NCBI GenBank assembly: GCA_938010425.1
Contig: CALLUO010000038.1
Span: 1-57,980, forward strand
Direction of reading: 5' to 3'
Origin: an uncultured Elioraea sp.
Lineage (GTDB): Bacteria; Pseudomonadota; Alphaproteobacteria; Acetobacterales; Acetobacteraceae
Length of the DNA stretch: 57,980 bases
The position numbers were made by a program, and so were the translations under genes. Numbering within the stretch: the stretch's first letter is position 1; each line of letters starts with the position of its first letter. The notes beneath the pieces are model-generated. The model saw nothing but the letters and a program-made list of their open reading frames with translations. It had not been told where the DNA came from and did no database searches. Below, piece after piece: positions 56,713 through 57,980 of the stretch.

Positions 56713-57980
56713 GTGACGGCCGCCCGCTCCCGCCCACGCATCAGCCCCCACAGGATCGCAAGCCAGACAAGCGCCGTGATCCCGGCCAGCCCTGCGGCAA
56801 TCGGGCGGGAAACGAAGTAAGCGAGGCTCCCGTCGCCCTTCATCATCGTCGTCATCAAGTACTTCTCGAACGGATCGCCGAGCACGATACCGAGGATGGC
56901 GGGTGCGATCGGAATGCCGTTCTCCTCCATCAGCCAAGCGAGCACGCCCATCACCGCCATAATCACGAGAGCAAACGGATCGTTGTCGATGGCGAAACTG
57001 CCTACCATACAGGACAGCAGGATCAGCGGCGTCAGCAGCGGGCGCGGGACGAACAGAAGCTTTGCGCAGAGCCGGATCGCGACCAGGCCGATCGGGATCA
57101 TCACCAGGTTGGCCGACACGAAAGCCAGGAACACGGCGCCGATCTGGCCAGGGTTCAACAGGAAGATGTCGGGGCCGGGCTGGATGCCCTTCATCAGAAG
57201 CAGCCCGATCACGATCGCGGTGACGGAGTCGCCCGGGATGCCGAACACCAGCGCAGGCACCCAAGCCCCAGCGATGGCGGCATTGTTGGCCGCCCCGGCA
57301 TCAACGAGCCCCTCTTCCGACCCTTGGCCGTATCTTTCCGGCTCCTCGGAGAAGCGCTTGCCGACAGCGTAGGAGATCCAGGCCGCGATATCGGCCCCGG
57401 CACCAGGCAGGATCCCGACGGCAGTTCCAATCACGTTGCCGCGCACGAGGTTTACCGGGTGGCGCCGCAAAACAGCACCCGTGCCGCGCAGGATCGAACC
57501 GAGCTTCTGCGTCTGCACCTCGGCCGCGGTGCGGATAGTCGGCAGGTTGCGCAGGATCTCGGCGATCGCGAACATGCCGACCATCGCCGGAATGAACGAC
57601 ACCCCCGAGAGCAGGTTGGGGATGCCGGCGGTGAAGCGCGGATAGCCCGACGTCACGTCCTGCCCAACGGTGGCGATAAAGAGCCCGACCAACAGCCCCA
57701 CGGCGCCTTTTAACAGATCCGGCCCAGCCACCAGCACCGCACAGGAAAGCCCAAGTGCGACGAGCCAAAAATATTCCATCCCGGAAAAGAGAAGGGCGAA
57801 TTCGGCAAGCCACGGTGCAAGCAGAACGAGCACCATGGTGCCGAAAAGCCCCCCAATCGCGGACGCGACGAGGCAGATCCCCAAAGCAAGCTCTGCCCGC
57901 CCTTGTTTAGTCAGCGCAAAAGCGTCCGCAACATAGGCGGCGGAAGCCGGCGTGCCCGGTATGCGCATCAGGGCAGCCGG
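56709..57980 (-). CDS. tctA: Tripartite tricarboxylate transporter permease (TctA), N-terminus beyond window
   Basis: Large membrane subunit of a TctABC secondary transporter, at least 423 residues with the first 70-90 residues missing at the right edge. Landmarks: RIPGTPASAAYVADAFALTK (conserved TctA loop), GILPGAGADIAAWISYAVGKR with the conserved PGAGA, NNAAIAGAWVPALVFGIPGDSVTAIV and LSCMVGSFAIDNDPFA. The frame continues upstream of 57968 without a stop. Its TctC partner may be the Bug protein at 22.5 kb or an unseen one to the right. Confidence 0.94.
   Translation of the reverse strand, partial: PAALMRIPGTPASAAYVADAFALTKQGRAELALGICLVASAIGGLFGTMVLVLLAPWLAEFALLFSGMEYFWLVALGLSCAVLVAGPDLLKGAVGLLVGLFIATVGQDVTSGYPRFTAGIPNLLSGVSFIPAMVGMFAIAEILRNLPTIRTAAEVQTQKLGSILRGTGAVLRRHPVNLVRGNVIGTAVGILPGAGADIAAWISYAVGKRFSEEPERYGQGSEEGLVDAGAANNAAIAGAWVPALVFGIPGDSVTAIVIGLLLMKGIQPGPDIFLLNPGQIGAVFLAFVSANLVMIPIGLVAIRLCAKLLFVPRPLLTPLILLSCMVGSFAIDNDPFALVIMAVMGVLAWLMEENGIPIAPAILGIVLGDPFEKYLMTTMMKGDGSLAYFVSRPIAAGLAGITALVWLAILWGLMRGRERAAVT

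Overview
The window is about 58 kb of very GC-rich chromosome from an alphaproteobacterium. I infer an acetic-acid-bacteria-like lineage (Acetobacterales/Rhodospirillales). The reasons are the gene orders mreB-mreC-mreD-PBP2, recA-cytidine deaminase-alaS-cutA and dcd-murA-hisG-hisD, a Bug/TctC binding protein with a TctA permease, several peptide-type ABC systems, and the protein style. No tRNA, rRNA, CRISPR array, insertion sequence or phage gene was seen.

Layout. 1-3.5 kb: the minus-strand cell-shape operon mreB-mreC-mreD-PBP2, with PBP2 cut by the window edge. 3.7-5.9 kb: a small glycine-zipper lipoprotein facing leuA across a strong hairpin. 5.9-7.9 kb: a broken 2-hydroxyacid dehydrogenase and a frameshifted patatin, then an intact GntP-type permease and a convergent glycosyltransferase. 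10.7-12.7 kb: remains of an agmatinase-type hydrolase, an amino-acid ABC permease and its ATPase. 12.7-17.3 kb: recA-cdd-alaS-cutA on the minus strand, with a candidate small RNA upstream of recA at 17.57-17.68 kb. 17.8-25.3 kb: glycerol dehydrogenase, an AtzH-like remnant, a DadA-like oxidase, a radical SAM protein, an Asp/Glu racemase-type protein divergent from a TctC binding protein, then gpt-maoC-citE. 25.4-29 kb: cation/proton antiporter, a small heat-shock gene with a ROSE-like RNA thermometer, ribosomal protein L31 and phosphofructokinase. 29-32.9 kb: a CO-dehydrogenase-like trio in which only the large catalytic subunit is broken. 33-39.9 kb: a peptide/nickel ABC transporter (dppBCDF type) with one intact and one broken binding protein. 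39.9-43 kb: a broken aldehyde dehydrogenase, a broken 3-hydroxyisobutyrate-dehydrogenase-like gene and an SDR. 43.2-46.4 kb: metallophosphoesterase, GtrA, glycosyltransferase 2 and galE. 46.9-50.9 kb: an NMT1/THI5-type ABC importer with a cytosine-deaminase-like hydrolase. 50.9-52 kb: two more damaged reading frames. 52-56.7 kb: a small conserved-looking protein, dcd, murA, hisG, hisD. 56.7 kb to the end: TctA permease, cut by the edge.

Two themes stand out. First, at least twelve catabolic or transport genes are broken by nonsense codons, frameshifts and internal deletions while every housekeeping gene beside them is intact. This looks like active genome streamlining rather than poor sequence. 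Second, there are three RNA-level elements readable from the bases: a three-hairpin small RNA with a CUCCCC single-stranded motif, a ROSE-type thermometer on the small heat-shock gene, and a terminator for that gene hidden inside the coding end of its convergent neighbour. I did not find a clearly new multi-gene defence or mobile system. The small RNA and the orphan pyrimidine-type importer/deaminase are the best candidates for undescribed biology.
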